From contig CAWHVG010000003.1 of the NCBI GenBank assembly GCA_963832725.1, positions 1,054,001 to 1,118,000 of the forward strand: DNA of 64,000 bases, written 5' to 3'. The notes beneath the pieces were generated by a model. That model did not search any database. It was not told where the DNA came from and was given only the letters and a program-made list of their open reading frames with translations. Positions within the stretch are counted from its first letter, which is position 1; each line of letters begins with the position of its first letter. Of the stretch, positions 27,309 to 39,028 are shown one piece after another. Position numbers and translations under genes: made by a program. The DNA is from JAEZBP01 sp963832725 (GTDB taxonomy: Bacteria > Myxococcota_A > Polyangia > Polyangiales > Sandaracinaceae).

Positions 27309-28601
27309 ATGCAGGGCGTTCTCGAGGAGGCTCGCGCCCCAGATCGGCGTCGAGAGCCGGCCAGACCGGGTTGCGATCTGGGTCGAGGACGTCGAGGTCG
27401 GCGGCACTTCCGCCTTCACGCCTTGTTCGCGCTGGCCGGTCTCGGGCTCTTGGCCGCCTGCGAGGAGCCACGGTCGCAGGCCGTCGGTTGCGGGTTCGGG
27501 GAAATCCACCTGCAGGCCCGGGCCGAAGGAGCGCGTTTCGACGGACTCGATCTCGTCCCCGTCGGCGGCGGCGCCGCGCTGGTGTGGTCGGACCGCAGTG
27601 GCACGCGCTTGGTACGCCTGGACCCGAACGGACGCCCGCTCGGACCGACCCGGCGGCTCACGGCGCAGTGTCCGGGCGGAGTGGCGGCGGTGGCCCGTGG
27701 CGACGGCGTGCGGGTGGCGTGCGCGCGTCCCGCCGATCGCGACCGCGGCCGGGAGGGCACCATCACGCTGCTCGACGAGGGCGGGCGCACGCTGAGCCAG
27801 GTCGGTCCGGTGGGCGCCGAGAGCGTGGGCGTCGACGTGGCGACCGAAGGCGAGAGGCTGGTGGTCGGCTGGCGCGACGCAGACGTCTTCACGGCCCGCG
27901 CGCGCGTCGCGGAGCTCGGTCCGAACGGGCTCGCCGAGCGGGCGCTCTCCTCCGAAGGCATGCTGGGGAGCGCGCCCAGCCTGCTCTTCCTCGGCGGGGT
28001 GCTGACGACGGCGTGGACCGAGTCGTGGGTCGACCCGGCGGGCAAGCCGGCGGGGCATCTGGCCGTGCAGCGCGAGCAGGATCCGCCGACGCACTCCCTC
28101 GACGTCGGCGACATCGACGTACGGGTCAGGCTGAGCGCGGACGAGGAAGGACCGATGGTCATGCTGCGCGATCGGCGCCCGCGCGGCGCGGACCATCGGG
28201 CGTTCGCGGGCCGGCTGGACCGGCTGTCGCGCCTCGCGCTCGCGGACGTACACAGTCCCGGCCGCGCCGACGGCGAAGGCGACGTACCGATGCTCGTCCC
28301 CTGCGACGGACACCTCTTCAGCGTGGCGACCCGGCGCTCGAGCCGCGGGGTCACGATGGTGAGCATCCACCGGCTGGACTCCGAGCTCCGCAGCGTCGAG
28401 AACGAGCAGGAGATCTACGAGTACCACGCCCGCTTCCCCCAGGCCGTGGCCGCCTGCGTCGACGACCGGCTCCTCATCGCGGTGGGTGAGCGGCAGACGC
28501 AGGTTGCGCCCGTTCCGAGGCTCCGCACCTACGCGCTGCGCTGCGGCCCCGGCGTGCCGCACGAGCGAACGCCCGGCCACGGCGAAGCCGAGGCGCGCTG
28601 A
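27309..28601 (+). CDS. Hypothetical lipoprotein
   Basis: A lipobox 'LGLLAAC' is preceded by a hydrophobic run and an Arg-rich n-region. The start is uncertain: ATG 27309 with GGAG just upstream gives 430 residues but a long 50-residue pre-sequence; TTG 27423 would give a short one. The mature part is beta-rich with repeating Trp/Gly/Asp patterns ('ALVWSDRSGTRLVRLDPNG', 'RLVVGWRDADVF'), like a beta-propeller. No named domain was recognised. It follows the uridylyltransferase by 92 bp and converges with the CBM9-like gene. Confidence 0.65.
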   Translation: MQGVLEEARAPDRRREPARPGCDLGRGRRGRRHFRLHALFALAGLGLLAACEEPRSQAVGCGFGEIHLQARAEGARFDGLDLVPVGGGAALVWSDRSGTRLVRLDPNGRPLGPTRRLTAQCPGGVAAVARGDGVRVACARPADRDRGREGTITLLDEGGRTLSQVGPVGAESVGVDVATEGERLVVGWRDADVFTARARVAELGPNGLAERALSSEGMLGSAPSLLFLGGVLTTAWTESWVDPAGKPAGHLAVQREQDPPTHSLDVGDIDVRVRLSADEEGPMVMLRDRRPRGADHRAFAGRLDRLSRLALADVHSPGRADGEGDVPMLVPCDGHLFSVATRRSSRGVTMVSIHRLDSELRSVENEQEIYEYHARFPQAVAACVDDRLLIAVGERQTQVAPVPRLRTYALRCGPGVPHERTPGHGEAEAR

Positions 28602-28724
28602 ACGCCTGTCGATACGTCTCCCGTCGCCTCACTGCCGAGACGGCCCCACCCGCGGCGTCGGCGCTCGTCGCCGTGTGCTCGGCGAGTACGACCGCGGCTG
28701 AGCTCCTGCACCGAGCCAACGCGC

Positions 28725-30624
28725 TCAGCGCGGAACGAGGCGGCCGCCGCGGAGTTGGTAGCGCACCGCGTGATCGCGCCACGGAAGGAGAAGCGGCGCG
28801 ACGGAATCGTTCCGGATCGCGGGTGAAGCGCCAGCTCGCCTCGGACCAGCCGCGCGCGCGGCCGGGGCGGATCTCGAGGTGGCCTCCCGGCGTGCGCACG
28901 TCGTTGTGGATCGAGTTGTCGCCCTGGCTGCGCGCGACCTCCACCTCGAGCAGCCGCGGCAGCCCGTCGTCGGTCAGCTGGTGGACGAGCAGCACCTCGC
29001 GCGTCACGTCGCCGAACGCCTGGCGGACGCGGAAGAGCAGCTCGTTCCGGTGGTCGCCGGTCACGTCCGCGCTCTCGACCGAGAGCACGTCACCGTCGTT
29101 CGCCGCGGGAATCTCGTAGTAGAGCCAGCTCGTTCCATCGTGGATGCCGGGCCCGACGGCCACCAGCTGGCGGCCGAAGACCCACGCCGTCTCCGGCTCG
29201 CGGCCACCCGCCAGATTGGCGTGGACTCGAAAACGCGGTCGGGCGCGGGCCGAGATACCGCGCTGGCGCCGGAACTCCGCGAGCAGCGCGTCCGTCGACG
29301 GCGGGCTCGGCGCGGCGGGCGCGGGCTCGGGCGCCGGCGTCCCGGCGCGGCTCGGAGCACGTTCTTCCGGGGGCTGGTAGCGCGGGTTGGCCCGCTCGGA
29401 AGTACGGGCGAAGGCGTGACCGTCCCAGCGGTACGTGCGCGCGAGGACCGGCCCCCACGGCACGAGGATCGGCTCCGCGTCCGAGGCCGCGCTCTCCTGG
29501 TAGCTCTCCGCGTCGAGCCCCCGCGCACGGCCGGCCCGCACCTCGATGCTCGGCGGACCGCGACGCGCGCGGTGCACGCGCACTCGATCCTCGACCGAGC
29601 CCCCGCCGACTCCCTTGCGCACCTCGATGGAGAACATCGGCCGCAGCACGTCGGCGTCGAGCTGCACCGCCTGCCAGAGGAATCCCGCTCGCCCTGCGCG
29701 TTGCGCTGCCGGAGCACGACGACCAGCTCCGACTTCCCGTCGCCGGTCAGGTCCACGAGCTGTGCCGAGCGGACCGCGCGGGCATCGTCGACCGGGAGCT
29801 GGTGGTAGGCGTAGCCGCTCCCGTCCCGATAGCCCGGGCCGCTGACCACCAGGAAGCCCGCCACCAGGGTGACCCGCTCCGGGCGCGCGTCGCCCGCGAC
29901 GTCGCCGTGCAGATCGTGCGTGGGGCGCGCCGCCGAGAGAATCGCGCGAAGCGAGGAACTCCTGCACCGCGCCGCTCGCGCCGCCGGAGGGGACGAGGGG
30001 GACCAACGCGTCGAGGTGGCGCGGGTCGACCGGCACCAGCGCGGGCTCGGCGTCGACCTCGGGATGGGCCTCGCTGTCGACGTCGCGCAAACGGATGGAG
30101 CCGCGGTCGTGCTGCCAGCCTGCCGCGCCGCCCGGGACGGCGGCGAAGGGGATGAAGGCCTCGAGCGTGTAGCCGTGCCCACGCGAGACGGGCCCCTCGA
30201 CCACGCGCGCGCCGGAGAGCGGCCGGAGGCGTGTGCTGCCGACGGGTGCCGTCGCCGCGAGCGCCGCGCTCCGCCCGCTCACCCCCGCGAAGAGGTAGAT
30301 GTCCACCGGCCGGCCGCGCCGCCCGCGCCCGGCCAGGGTCAGGATCACCGCGTCCTCGCGCGCACCCGGATGCGGCGTGCGGACCAGCCGATCGTCCCAC
30401 ACCTCTGCGGCGACGTAGAGCCCGCCTTCGTCGTGTCCGAGCGCGAAGCGCATCGACGCGTCGGGGCCGTCACCCACGGACGCGAAGTGGGCGCCGCGCC
30501 AGTCGCGGACCGATCCGTCCACCCGGATCCCGTCGATCTGGACGACCGACATTCCGGCCTGGGCTCGGGCCCGGCCCGCCACGGCGGCGAGCGCGAGCAC
30601 TGCAATCATCGAGAGACGCTTCAT
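28725..30624 (-). CDS. Exported protein with CBM9-like N-terminus and FG-GAP/VCBS-like units (three frameshifts)
   Basis: The signal peptide (MIAVLALAAVAGRARAQ) is followed by a CBM9/DOMON-like domain ('IRVDGSVRDWRGAHF', 'GLYVAAEVWDDRLV', 'REDAVILTLAG'). The central and C-terminal parts contain calcium-loop-like units 'VDLTGDGKSELVVVLRQ' and 'ADVTGDHRNELLFRVRQ'. The frame changes at ~29939-29943, ~29680-29690 and ~28804-28808. Joining the pieces gives a continuous ~632-residue protein ending 'YQLRGGRLVPR' with a TGA at 28725-28727. The first and third shifts vanish if GAATC is read as GATC. The net length change restores a multiple of three, so this is one gene with sequence errors. Function is unknown, probably periplasmic. 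Confidence 0.7.
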
Positions 30625-30930
30625 GGGGAGGCCGAAAATACCATGGGGCGAGGAGGCGGCGCGTGCGGTCAGCGCCGGCGCGAAGGGCGGAAGCTTCGGC
30701 AGGTCGTACGACGCGCGCTGCGCGATCGAGACGGCAACCGAGCCGACGCGGACCCTTGGACGTCCGCCGGCCCCGGATGTTCGCGAGAACCGCGCCGGAG
30801 GCTGCGACTACGCGGTCACGTGGGCTTCGTCGCGAGCGCGCCGAGCCCGACGGAGGCGCGAGCGCGAGCGACCGAGCGCGACTGTCGGAGGCGTGGGCCT
30901 ACGACGCGCCTGGGCAGGCGGCCCTCAGTC
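30625..30930. other. 306-bp gap without recognisable feature
   Basis: Lies between the start of the CBM9-like gene and the end of rlmN, both on the minus strand. I see no ORF with family character, hairpin of note or RNA gene. It may hold the promoter of the CBM9-like gene. Confidence 0.4.
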
Positions 30931-32080
30931 CTACCCGCGCGTGACCGGCAAGGGCACGCGCACCTTCTTGGCCTCGCCCGCCAGCGCCAGCTGCCCGCAC
31001 GCCGCGGCGATGTCGTCGCCCTTTCGGCGCCGGACGAAGGTGGGGACACCCGCGTCCCACAGGCGATCGTGGAAGGCCTCCACCACGTCCCAGCTCGGCG
31101 GGCCCAGCGGATTGTCCGGGACCGGGTTCATCGGGATGAGGTTCACCTTCACCCGCAGCCCCGCCAGCAGCGTCGCGAGCCGGGCGGCGTCGGACAGCTC
31201 GTCGTTGTAGCCGCGCACCAGCGTGTACTCGATGGTGATCCGCCGCCGCGGCGGGAGCGGATAGCGGCGCATCGCCTCGACCAGCTCGCCGAGCGGGTGC
31301 TTCTTGTTGATGGGCATCAGCGCGCCGCGACGCGCATCGTCCGGGACGTGGAGCGACACCGCGAGCTGCACCTTGCCGCCGAAGTCGGCGCCGAGCCGAA
31401 TCCATCTCCGGCACGAGCCCCGAGGTCGAGAGCGTGACGCGCCGCGTCCCGAGGCCGATCCCGTCCGGGTGAAAGAGGAGCGTCAGCGCACGGGCCACCT
31501 GGTCGTAGTTGTGGAGCGGCTCGCCCATCCCCATCAGCACCACGTTGCGCAGCCGCTGCCCTTCCGGCACGCGGGCGCGGCCGACCAGCACCTGCGAGAC
31601 GATCTCGGCGGCGGACATGTGTCGCTTGAGCCCGGCCATCCCGGACGCGCAGAACACGCAGCCCATCGCGCAGCCGACCTGGCTGGAGATGCACTGCGTC
31701 ACCGGGCGCGCGTCGTCGGGCGGCTCCTCCCCGCCGATCGGGTCCTCGGCGCCGCTCGAGCCCTGCGGGATGAGCACCGACTCGACCGTGCGCCCATCCG
31801 AAAGACGCAAGAGCAGCTTGCGTGTTCCGTCGTCCGAGACGTGCTCGAAGTCGACATCGGCCACCGGCCGGAGCCCGTCCTCAGCCAGCCGCGCCCGCAG
31901 GCGCTTTGGCAGATCGGTCATCGCCTCCGGGTCGAGCACCCCCCGCTGGTGGATCCACTTGAAGACCTGACCGGCGCGGTAACGCGGCTCGCCCCACTCG
32001 GCGAGGCGCTCTTCCCACTCCTCGGGCAGGCGCTCGAGGGGCGAGGCGGGAGGCTTCAGCGAGGGTCGAGGCGAGGACAC
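30931..32080 (-). CDS. rlmN: 23S rRNA (A2503-C2)/tRNA (A37-C2) methyltransferase RlmN (frameshifted)
   Basis: A radical-SAM dual-specificity methyltransferase. The N-terminal part has 'PRYRAGQVFKWIHQRGV', the catalytic Cys region 'VTQCISSQVGCAMGCVFCAS' (CX3CX2C cluster) and 'LMGMGEPLHNYDQV'. The frame breaks at 31398-31402; the other frame continues 'LAVSLHVPDDARRGALMPIN', 'IEYTLVRGYND', 'NLIPMNP' and ends with the second catalytic Cys in 'AACGQLA'. Reading GAATC as GATC joins them as '...PEMDRLGADFGGKVQLAV'. Start GTG 32080 is my preference; a GTG at 32158 would lengthen the N-terminus. dapD lies upstream on the same strand. Confidence 0.88.
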
Positions 32081-32191
32081 GGGGGGAACATGCGGCGCCG
32101 GTCCGAGTCGAGCAAGCGCGCGCCCCAGCGTCAGGCTCCGAGGCCCGCGCCCAACCACGCGGCCAGCCAGGCCGTTCCGCGCGTCGTGAGA

Positions 32192-33025
<834 letters not shown>

Positions 33026-33067
33026 GCGGCTGCTCGTACCACGCACGCCGAGCCGACGAAAGAAGCG

Positions 33068-35081
33068 TCAGGGCGTCGCGTGGAGGTCTCCCAGTGCCCG
33101 CTCGCGGGCGATCTGGAGCAGGAGCTCGCCCAGCTGGTCCGGCCGCCCCGGGACGCGGCAGCGCAAGATGGGCCCCGCCGCATGGCAGGCGCCGGGAAAG
33201 GACGACTCGACGTGCCGGCGGAGCTCCGCGGCCAGCTCCGCGCTCTCGGCTCGCACGGTGAGCACCGGCGGCGGGAAGAGCGCGGTCGACAGCTCGGCCA
33301 GAGGGTTCGCCAGGTAGCGCGTCAGCACCGGCCAAGACACGTCCCGGAGCGAGGCGCTCACGCGATCGACCCTCAGCGCGCCTCCAGCCACGGTCCCGGC
33401 GAGGCGGTAGCGCGCGCGCTCGGCCCCGTTCGCGTCGCGGAGCGAGAGCGTGACGTCCACCGGACCCGCGCCGACCGCCGCGGCCAACGCGGCGCCGAGG
33501 CGGTGCAACGCGACCAGAATCCGGCGACGGCAACGCGCCTACGAACGCCGTGCCGCCCGACGCACCCACCGCCACGATCTCGGGTCGCGTCTCGCCAATC
33601 GCGCGCGCCGGGCTCTCGGCGCGAGAGCGAACGACCACCTGGACGGTCGGGCGGAGCGAGGGATCGGCGACGCGCGCCCAACCGACCAGGGCGCCGAGCA
33701 CGCCCTCGAAAGGCAGCCGCGCGTCCACCGGCAGCCGCGGTGCGCGCCCGGTCGCGAGCTCGCGGCTCGTCCGCCAGGCCCCCTCGGACCACTCGTAGGG
33801 CACCCCCGACGCGCTCAGCGCTCTCAGGTCGGCGGCGGCCCGAGCCGCCTCCGACGCCTCCGCGACCCCGTCCTCGACGAGCGCCGCGGCGAGCGCCGGT
33901 TCCGAGACGTGGGCGAGGGCCTCGCGGCGCAACGCGCGCCACTCCGTGGGGCTCTCGGCGAGCCCTCGCGACAACACCTCGTCCAGCACGGCCAGCGCGC
34001 GGTCCGGCTCGTCCAGGACGTCGAGCGCCACCCGCACCAGCGTACGCACCAGGCTCAGCTCCGCCGGGTGGGCTCGCCAGGCCCGCTCGAGGAGCGTGAT
34101 CAGCTCCCGCGCCGCCACCGGACGCTCTGCGGGCGAGAGGCGCTCGAGCGCCGCCCTCCGCAGGCGAACCTGCAATCGCACCACGTCCATCCGCTCGACC
34201 CGCACGCGCGCCAGCGGCGTGGGCTCGCTCCGCGCGCTGCGGAGCTCCAGCGCGCGCCGGTCGAGGAGCTGATCTTCTGCCGCCAGCTCGAGCTCTTCCC
34301 ACGGCTCGGACTCCTCGATCGAGACGCGACGCCCCGTCCGTGTGACCCGAGGTCGACCTGTCGTCGCGCCGAGCAGCGTGGGCAAGATCCAGCTCTCCGG
34401 GTCGGTCAGCCGGGCATGAACGATCCGCGCTTGGTCCTCGTCGTCGAAGAAGAGCTCGCGCTCCGTCACCAACGCGCCGCGGACCACCCGCAGGGTCGTC
34501 CGAGAGGGCACGCGCCTCCCGATCGGGAGCCTCCCCACGTGCGTGGTGACGTCCGCCGCGACCTCGACTGCATCCGGGCGCTGCCGCGCGAGCTGCACGC
34601 ACGAGGCGCTCGAAATGGCGAGGCGCCGGCGCGGCCACTCGTAGCGCGAGACCTCGAGGGTGAGCTCGTCGACCCAGCGCGCCACGGGGAGCCGGCAGGC
34701 CTGACCCTCGCACGGCTCGTCAATCCATCGAACCGGAAGCACCTCGTGGGCCCGCGCGTCGGCGGGATGCGCGAAGCGATAATAGCTGCGGCGGGCCTGC
34801 CTCCCGTCAGCCCGCTCCGCGACGGCGGTCGCATACGCCACCGGATGTAGATCCGGCGCCCAAACCGGCGGCTCGGCGAGGCTGTGCGGCAGCGCCAACG
34901 AGCGCCGACGGTCCGGAACCGCGCCCGGGCGGACCATGACGCAGCGCTCCATCTCGTCCGGCAGCATCGCCGCCAGCTCCACCGCGTCGTCCGCCACCCG
35001 TGGCCCACGGCGTTCCGCGGGTCGGGCTCCACCGCAGGCCGCCAGCGCCAACGCGAGCGCGATCAGGACGCGTCGACCCAT
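33068..35081 (-). CDS. Large hypothetical lipoprotein (frameshifted)
   Basis: ATG 35081 gives a signal peptide with lipobox 'LALAAC'. The ~670-residue protein has a beta-rich N-terminal half and a helical TPR-like middle ('RALAVLDEVLSRGLAESPTEW'). The C-terminal ~150 residues ('VDVTLSLRDANGAERARYRL', 'RHVESSFPGACHAAG') lie in another frame after a break at 33517-33521. Reading the GAATC there as GATC joins the halves as 'SPDLVALHRLGAALA'. No domain family was recognised. A -10-like TATCCT lies 7 bp before the ATG, so the mRNA may be leaderless. The 231 bp upstream to ndk hold no gene. Confidence 0.7.
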
Positions 35082-35088
35082 CACCGCC

Positions 35089-35094
35089 AGGATA
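35089..35094 (-). promoter_or_regulatory. -10-like TATCCT 7 bp before the lipoprotein ATG
   Basis: The same hexamer at the same 7-bp spacing is found before 46858, and the hexamer also serves the likely rplC promoter. It predicts a leaderless mRNA. Confidence 0.45.
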
Positions 35095-35312
35095 ACAGCG
35101 GCGCGGGAGCGCTCCAGGTCGGCCTCGCGAGCGCGCCGCCCGAGGACGGGGCGGCGTTCCCGCGCGGAGACCGGAAGCTCGGCGTCAGGGACGGGGCGCG
35201 AGGCCGTGCATCGCGCGGTCACCGCCGGCGCGCACCTCGCGGTACGCGCCCCTCGGCGGTGACATGGTGCGCGACGCCTCGAGCGGTCCGGTGCTCGGCG
35301 TCACGCGTCGGA

Positions 35313-35729
35313 TCAGAGCTCGTAGCCCGGGAAGAAGTAGCGGATCTCGTTCGCCGCCGTCTCCGGCGCGTCCGAACCGTGCACCGCGTTCTCGCCGACG
35401 TTGCTGCCGTGGGCCTTGCGGATGGTGCCCTCGTCCGCCTTGGCGGGGTCGGTGGCGCCCATCAGCTCGCGGTACTTGGTGATCGCGCTCTCGCCCTCGA
35501 GCACGCTGACGACCACCGGGCCGCGGGTCATGAACTCGACGAGCTCGCCGAAGAAGGGACGCTCGCGGTGCACCGCGTAGAAGCCCTCGGCCACGGGACG
35601 GCTGAGGTGCATCATCCGCACCGCCTTGAGGGTGAGGCCGGCGCCCTCGATCATGCCGAGGATGGCGCCGATCTGGTTACGCTCGACGGCGTCGGGCTTG
35701 ATGATGGAAAGGGTCCTCTCGACTGCCAT
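35313..35729 (-). CDS. ndk: Nucleoside diphosphate kinase
   Basis: 138 residues, standard length. It transfers the gamma-phosphate between nucleoside tri- and diphosphates through a phospho-His. Signatures: N-terminal 'RTLSIIKPDAVERN', 'RPFFGELVEFMTRGPVVVSV' and the active-site 'NAVHGSDAPETA'. ATG 35729 has AGGAG upstream; the in-frame extension to 35786 is not conserved. It is the last gene of the TCA-cycle block, 195 bp after mdh. Succinyl-CoA ligase (sucCD, same block) makes the NTP that Ndk can redistribute. Confidence 0.97.
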   Translation of the reverse strand: MAVERTLSIIKPDAVERNQIGAILGMIEGAGLTLKAVRMMHLSRPVAEGFYAVHRERPFFGELVEFMTRGPVVVSVLEGESAITKYRELMGATDPAKADEGTIRKAHGSNVGENAVHGSDAPETAANEIRYFFPGYEL

Positions 35730-35924
35730 GGGCGCTCTCTCCTGAAAAGGATTCGGGGGTCCGTTGCGGCGGGCTCGGCCCGCCACGTGATCTCCTCCGG
35801 AGCGCGACGGCGACGCACATCGCCCTACGCCCCGCGAGGCGCCGGGCTGATAGCAGAAGAAGGCGTTCAGCGCACGAGCGAACGCGGGGACCGGAAGGAA
35901 ATGTGTCGGCCCCCGCGCCGGCGG

Positions 35925-36905
<981 letters not shown>

Positions 36906-37035
36906 GGGGGATGCTCCTGTCGGAAGTAGGAAAACGCGCGGGCTCGGGTGCGCGCCCGACCCTCGCGGCGGGGGTCGCGAACCTACCCCATCGATCGGGC
37001 GCGCGGTAGGGCACGCCGTGACCGGCCCGACGCGG

Positions 37036-37917
37036 TCACGCGCGCAGCCGCTCGAGGTGCCGCCGGAGCCGCGACTCGACCTCGTCCGCGTGGTCTTCCC
37101 GCAATCGGTGCAAGAGGACGACCTGCTCACCGGCGGCCTCGAGCCGGAGCTGCGCTCCCTCCCGCCCCGCACGCCGGTCGACGCCATCGACCGAGGCGGT
37201 CCGAGCCAGGGTCCGCCATCCGTCCTCGACGCGTACCTCGACCAGGCGCGGCCCGACCCGCACCTCCCTGTGCAGGGGAAGCCATTTCGGCTCCTCGTCG
37301 CGGGGAGTCGGCGCTACGACCGGGCGCCTCCATTCGTGGACCAACACGGCGATCGTCGCCCCGACGACCACGATCCCGGCGAGCAGCCCCAGCCATCCGC
37401 CGACGCTCACCAGCCAGACCGCGCCGAGCAGCAGGAACGCGAGGACGGTCGCCAAGCCGAACGCGCCGACCAAGCGGACCCGCGAAGCGCGCTCCGACGG
37501 CAAGGGCGGGAGGGGGTGGGAATGAAGGTGGCGGATCTCCAGCGTGACGGGCGCCTCCGACCGATAGCCGGCCGACTCGACAATCTCGCGGATCGCCAGC
37601 TCTTCGCGCGGCGAGGAGAGGAGTCCGTCGCTCGACTCGGGCGCCGGCTTCTCCAGGCACTCGGGACGACGCGCGACGAGCGCTTCGGCAGCCGGTTCGG
37701 GAGCGGGAGGCGAGACACCGACGAGGTCGAGATGCGTCCCGGCGACACGCCATCGGCGACCGCACGCGCAGACCGCCTCGTCGTCGCCATTCAAACGCCC
37801 GCGACACGACGGACAGCGCAGGGGCGTCCGATCCGCGCAATGCCCACAGAGCGCGACGAAGCGATCGATTCGCGCGGCCGGGGCATCACACGTTCGGCAG
37901 CGTACTTCGGCTTCCAT
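37036..37917 (-). CDS. Membrane protein with N-terminal zinc ribbons
   Basis: 293 residues from ATG 37917. The N-terminus has zinc-ribbon pairs: 'CRTCDAP', 'CGHCADRTPLRCPSC' and 'CACG'. A linker is followed by two adjacent membrane helices ('GAFGLATVLAFLLLGAVWLV', 'GWLGLLAGIVVVGATIAVLV'). A C-terminal cytoplasmic beta/helical region of ~90 residues ends in an Arg/Glu-rich helix. No known family was recognised. It sits between sucD and mdh on the same strand, which suggests co-expression, but a link to the TCA cycle is not evident. Confidence 0.72.
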   Translation of the reverse strand: MEAEVRCRTCDAPAARIDRFVALCGHCADRTPLRCPSCRGRLNGDDEAVCACGRRWRVAGTHLDLVGVSPPAPEPAAEALVARRPECLEKPAPESSDGLLSSPREELAIREIVESAGYRSEAPVTLEIRHLHSHPLPPLPSERASRVRLVGAFGLATVLAFLLLGAVWLVSVGGWLGLLAGIVVVGATIAVLVHEWRRPVVAPTPRDEEPKWLPLHREVRVGPRLVEVRVEDGWRTLARTASVDGVDRRAGREGAQLRLEAAGEQVVLLHRLREDHADEVESRLRRHLERLRA

Positions 37918-38079
37918 CGGGCGCAGGCTAACAGGCCCTCGACGCCCTTTCGTGAAAGAGACCTCACGCTCGGGCCTGAGCTCGAAGCGGTCGTCACGAG
38001 CCGTGAGCGCCTCGTGCGCCGCGCGGGCACGACCACGTCGCGCCTTCTGCCGAGGAGGAGAGGAGCTCTCGCACATGCA

Positions 38080-38116
38080 CGAAGGCCCTCGCAGCCGTGA
38101 GCGGCGAGGGCCTTCG
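38080..38116 (-). terminator. Perfect 13-bp hairpin downstream of sucD
   Basis: CGAAGGCCCTCGC pairs exactly with GCGAGGGCCTTCG around an 11-base loop, 22 bp beyond the sucD stop. It has no U-tract. It probably ends or attenuates the icd-sucC-sucD transcript before the zinc-ribbon gene. Confidence 0.65.
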
Positions 38117-38137
38117 CTTCGATCGCAGCCGGAGCGC

Positions 38138-39025
38138 TCAGAGCATCGACTTGATCGTCGCGCCCATCTCGGACGGGGTCGGCGCGACCTTCACGCCCGC
38201 CTTGGTGAGCGCCTCGATCTTGGCCGCCGCCGTACCGCTGCCGCCGCTGATGACGGCGCCGGCGTGGCCCATTCGCTTGCCGGGCGGGGCGGTGGTGCCG
38301 GCGATGAACCCGGCCACCGGCTTCGTGAAGTGCTTCTCGATGTACGCCGCGGCGTGCTCCTCGGCGCTGCCGCCGATCTCACCGATGAGGATGACACCCT
38401 CGGTGTCCGGGTCCTCGTTGAAGAGCTCCAGGACGTCGATGAAGTCGGTCCCGTTCACCGGGTCGCCGCCGATGCCGATCGCCGTGCTCTGGCCGAGGCC
38501 GAGCGCGGTGAGCTGGCCGACCGCCTCGTAGGTGAGCGTGCCGCTCTTGCTGACGACGCCGATCTTGCCGGCCTTGTGGATGTGGCCGGGCATGATGCCG
38601 ATCTTCGCCTGGTCGGGCGTGATGACGCCCGGGCAGTTCGGCCCGATGAGGCGGCTGTGCGACTGGTTGTCGAGCACACTGCGCACCCGGAGCATGTCCG
38701 TGACCGGGATGCCCTCGGTGATGCAGATGACGAGCGGCACCTTGGCCGCCACCGACTCGAGGATCGCGTCGGCCGCGAAGGGCGGCGGCACGAAGATCAG
38801 CGAGCAGTTCGCGCTGGTCTCCTTCACCCCCTCCTCGACGGTGTCGAAGACCGGGCAGCTCTTGCCCGAGGTCTTGCCGGTGAAGGTCTGGCCGCCGCGG
38901 CCGGGCGTTGCTCCCGCCACGATCTGCGTGCCGTAGGCCAGGCACATGTCGGCGTGGAAGCTGCCGGCGCTGCCGGTGATGCCCTGGACCAGGACGCGGG
39001 TGTTGCTGTCGACGAGAATGGCCAT
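38138..39025 (-). CDS. sucD: Succinate-CoA ligase alpha subunit
   Basis: 295 residues. Binds CoA and carries the phospho-His intermediate. N-terminal 'RVLVQGITGSAGSFHADMC' (CoA-binding fold), 'GPNCPGVITP', 'GVVSKSGTLTYEA', 'IGIGGDPVNGTDF' and the active-site His in 'MGHAGAVISGGSGTA'. The ATG is only 3 bp from the sucC stop, so the two subunits are translated together. A strong hairpin follows the gene. Confidence 0.98.
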   Translation of the reverse strand: MAILVDSNTRVLVQGITGSAGSFHADMCLAYGTQIVAGATPGRGGQTFTGKTSGKSCPVFDTVEEGVKETSANCSLIFVPPPFAADAILESVAAKVPLVICITEGIPVTDMLRVRSVLDNQSHSRLIGPNCPGVITPDQAKIGIMPGHIHKAGKIGVVSKSGTLTYEAVGQLTALGLGQSTAIGIGGDPVNGTDFIDVLELFNEDPDTEGVILIGEIGGSAEEHAAAYIEKHFTKPVAGFIAGTTAPPGKRMGHAGAVISGGSGTAAAKIEALTKAGVKVAPTPSEMGATIKSML

Positions 39026-39028
39026 CGC

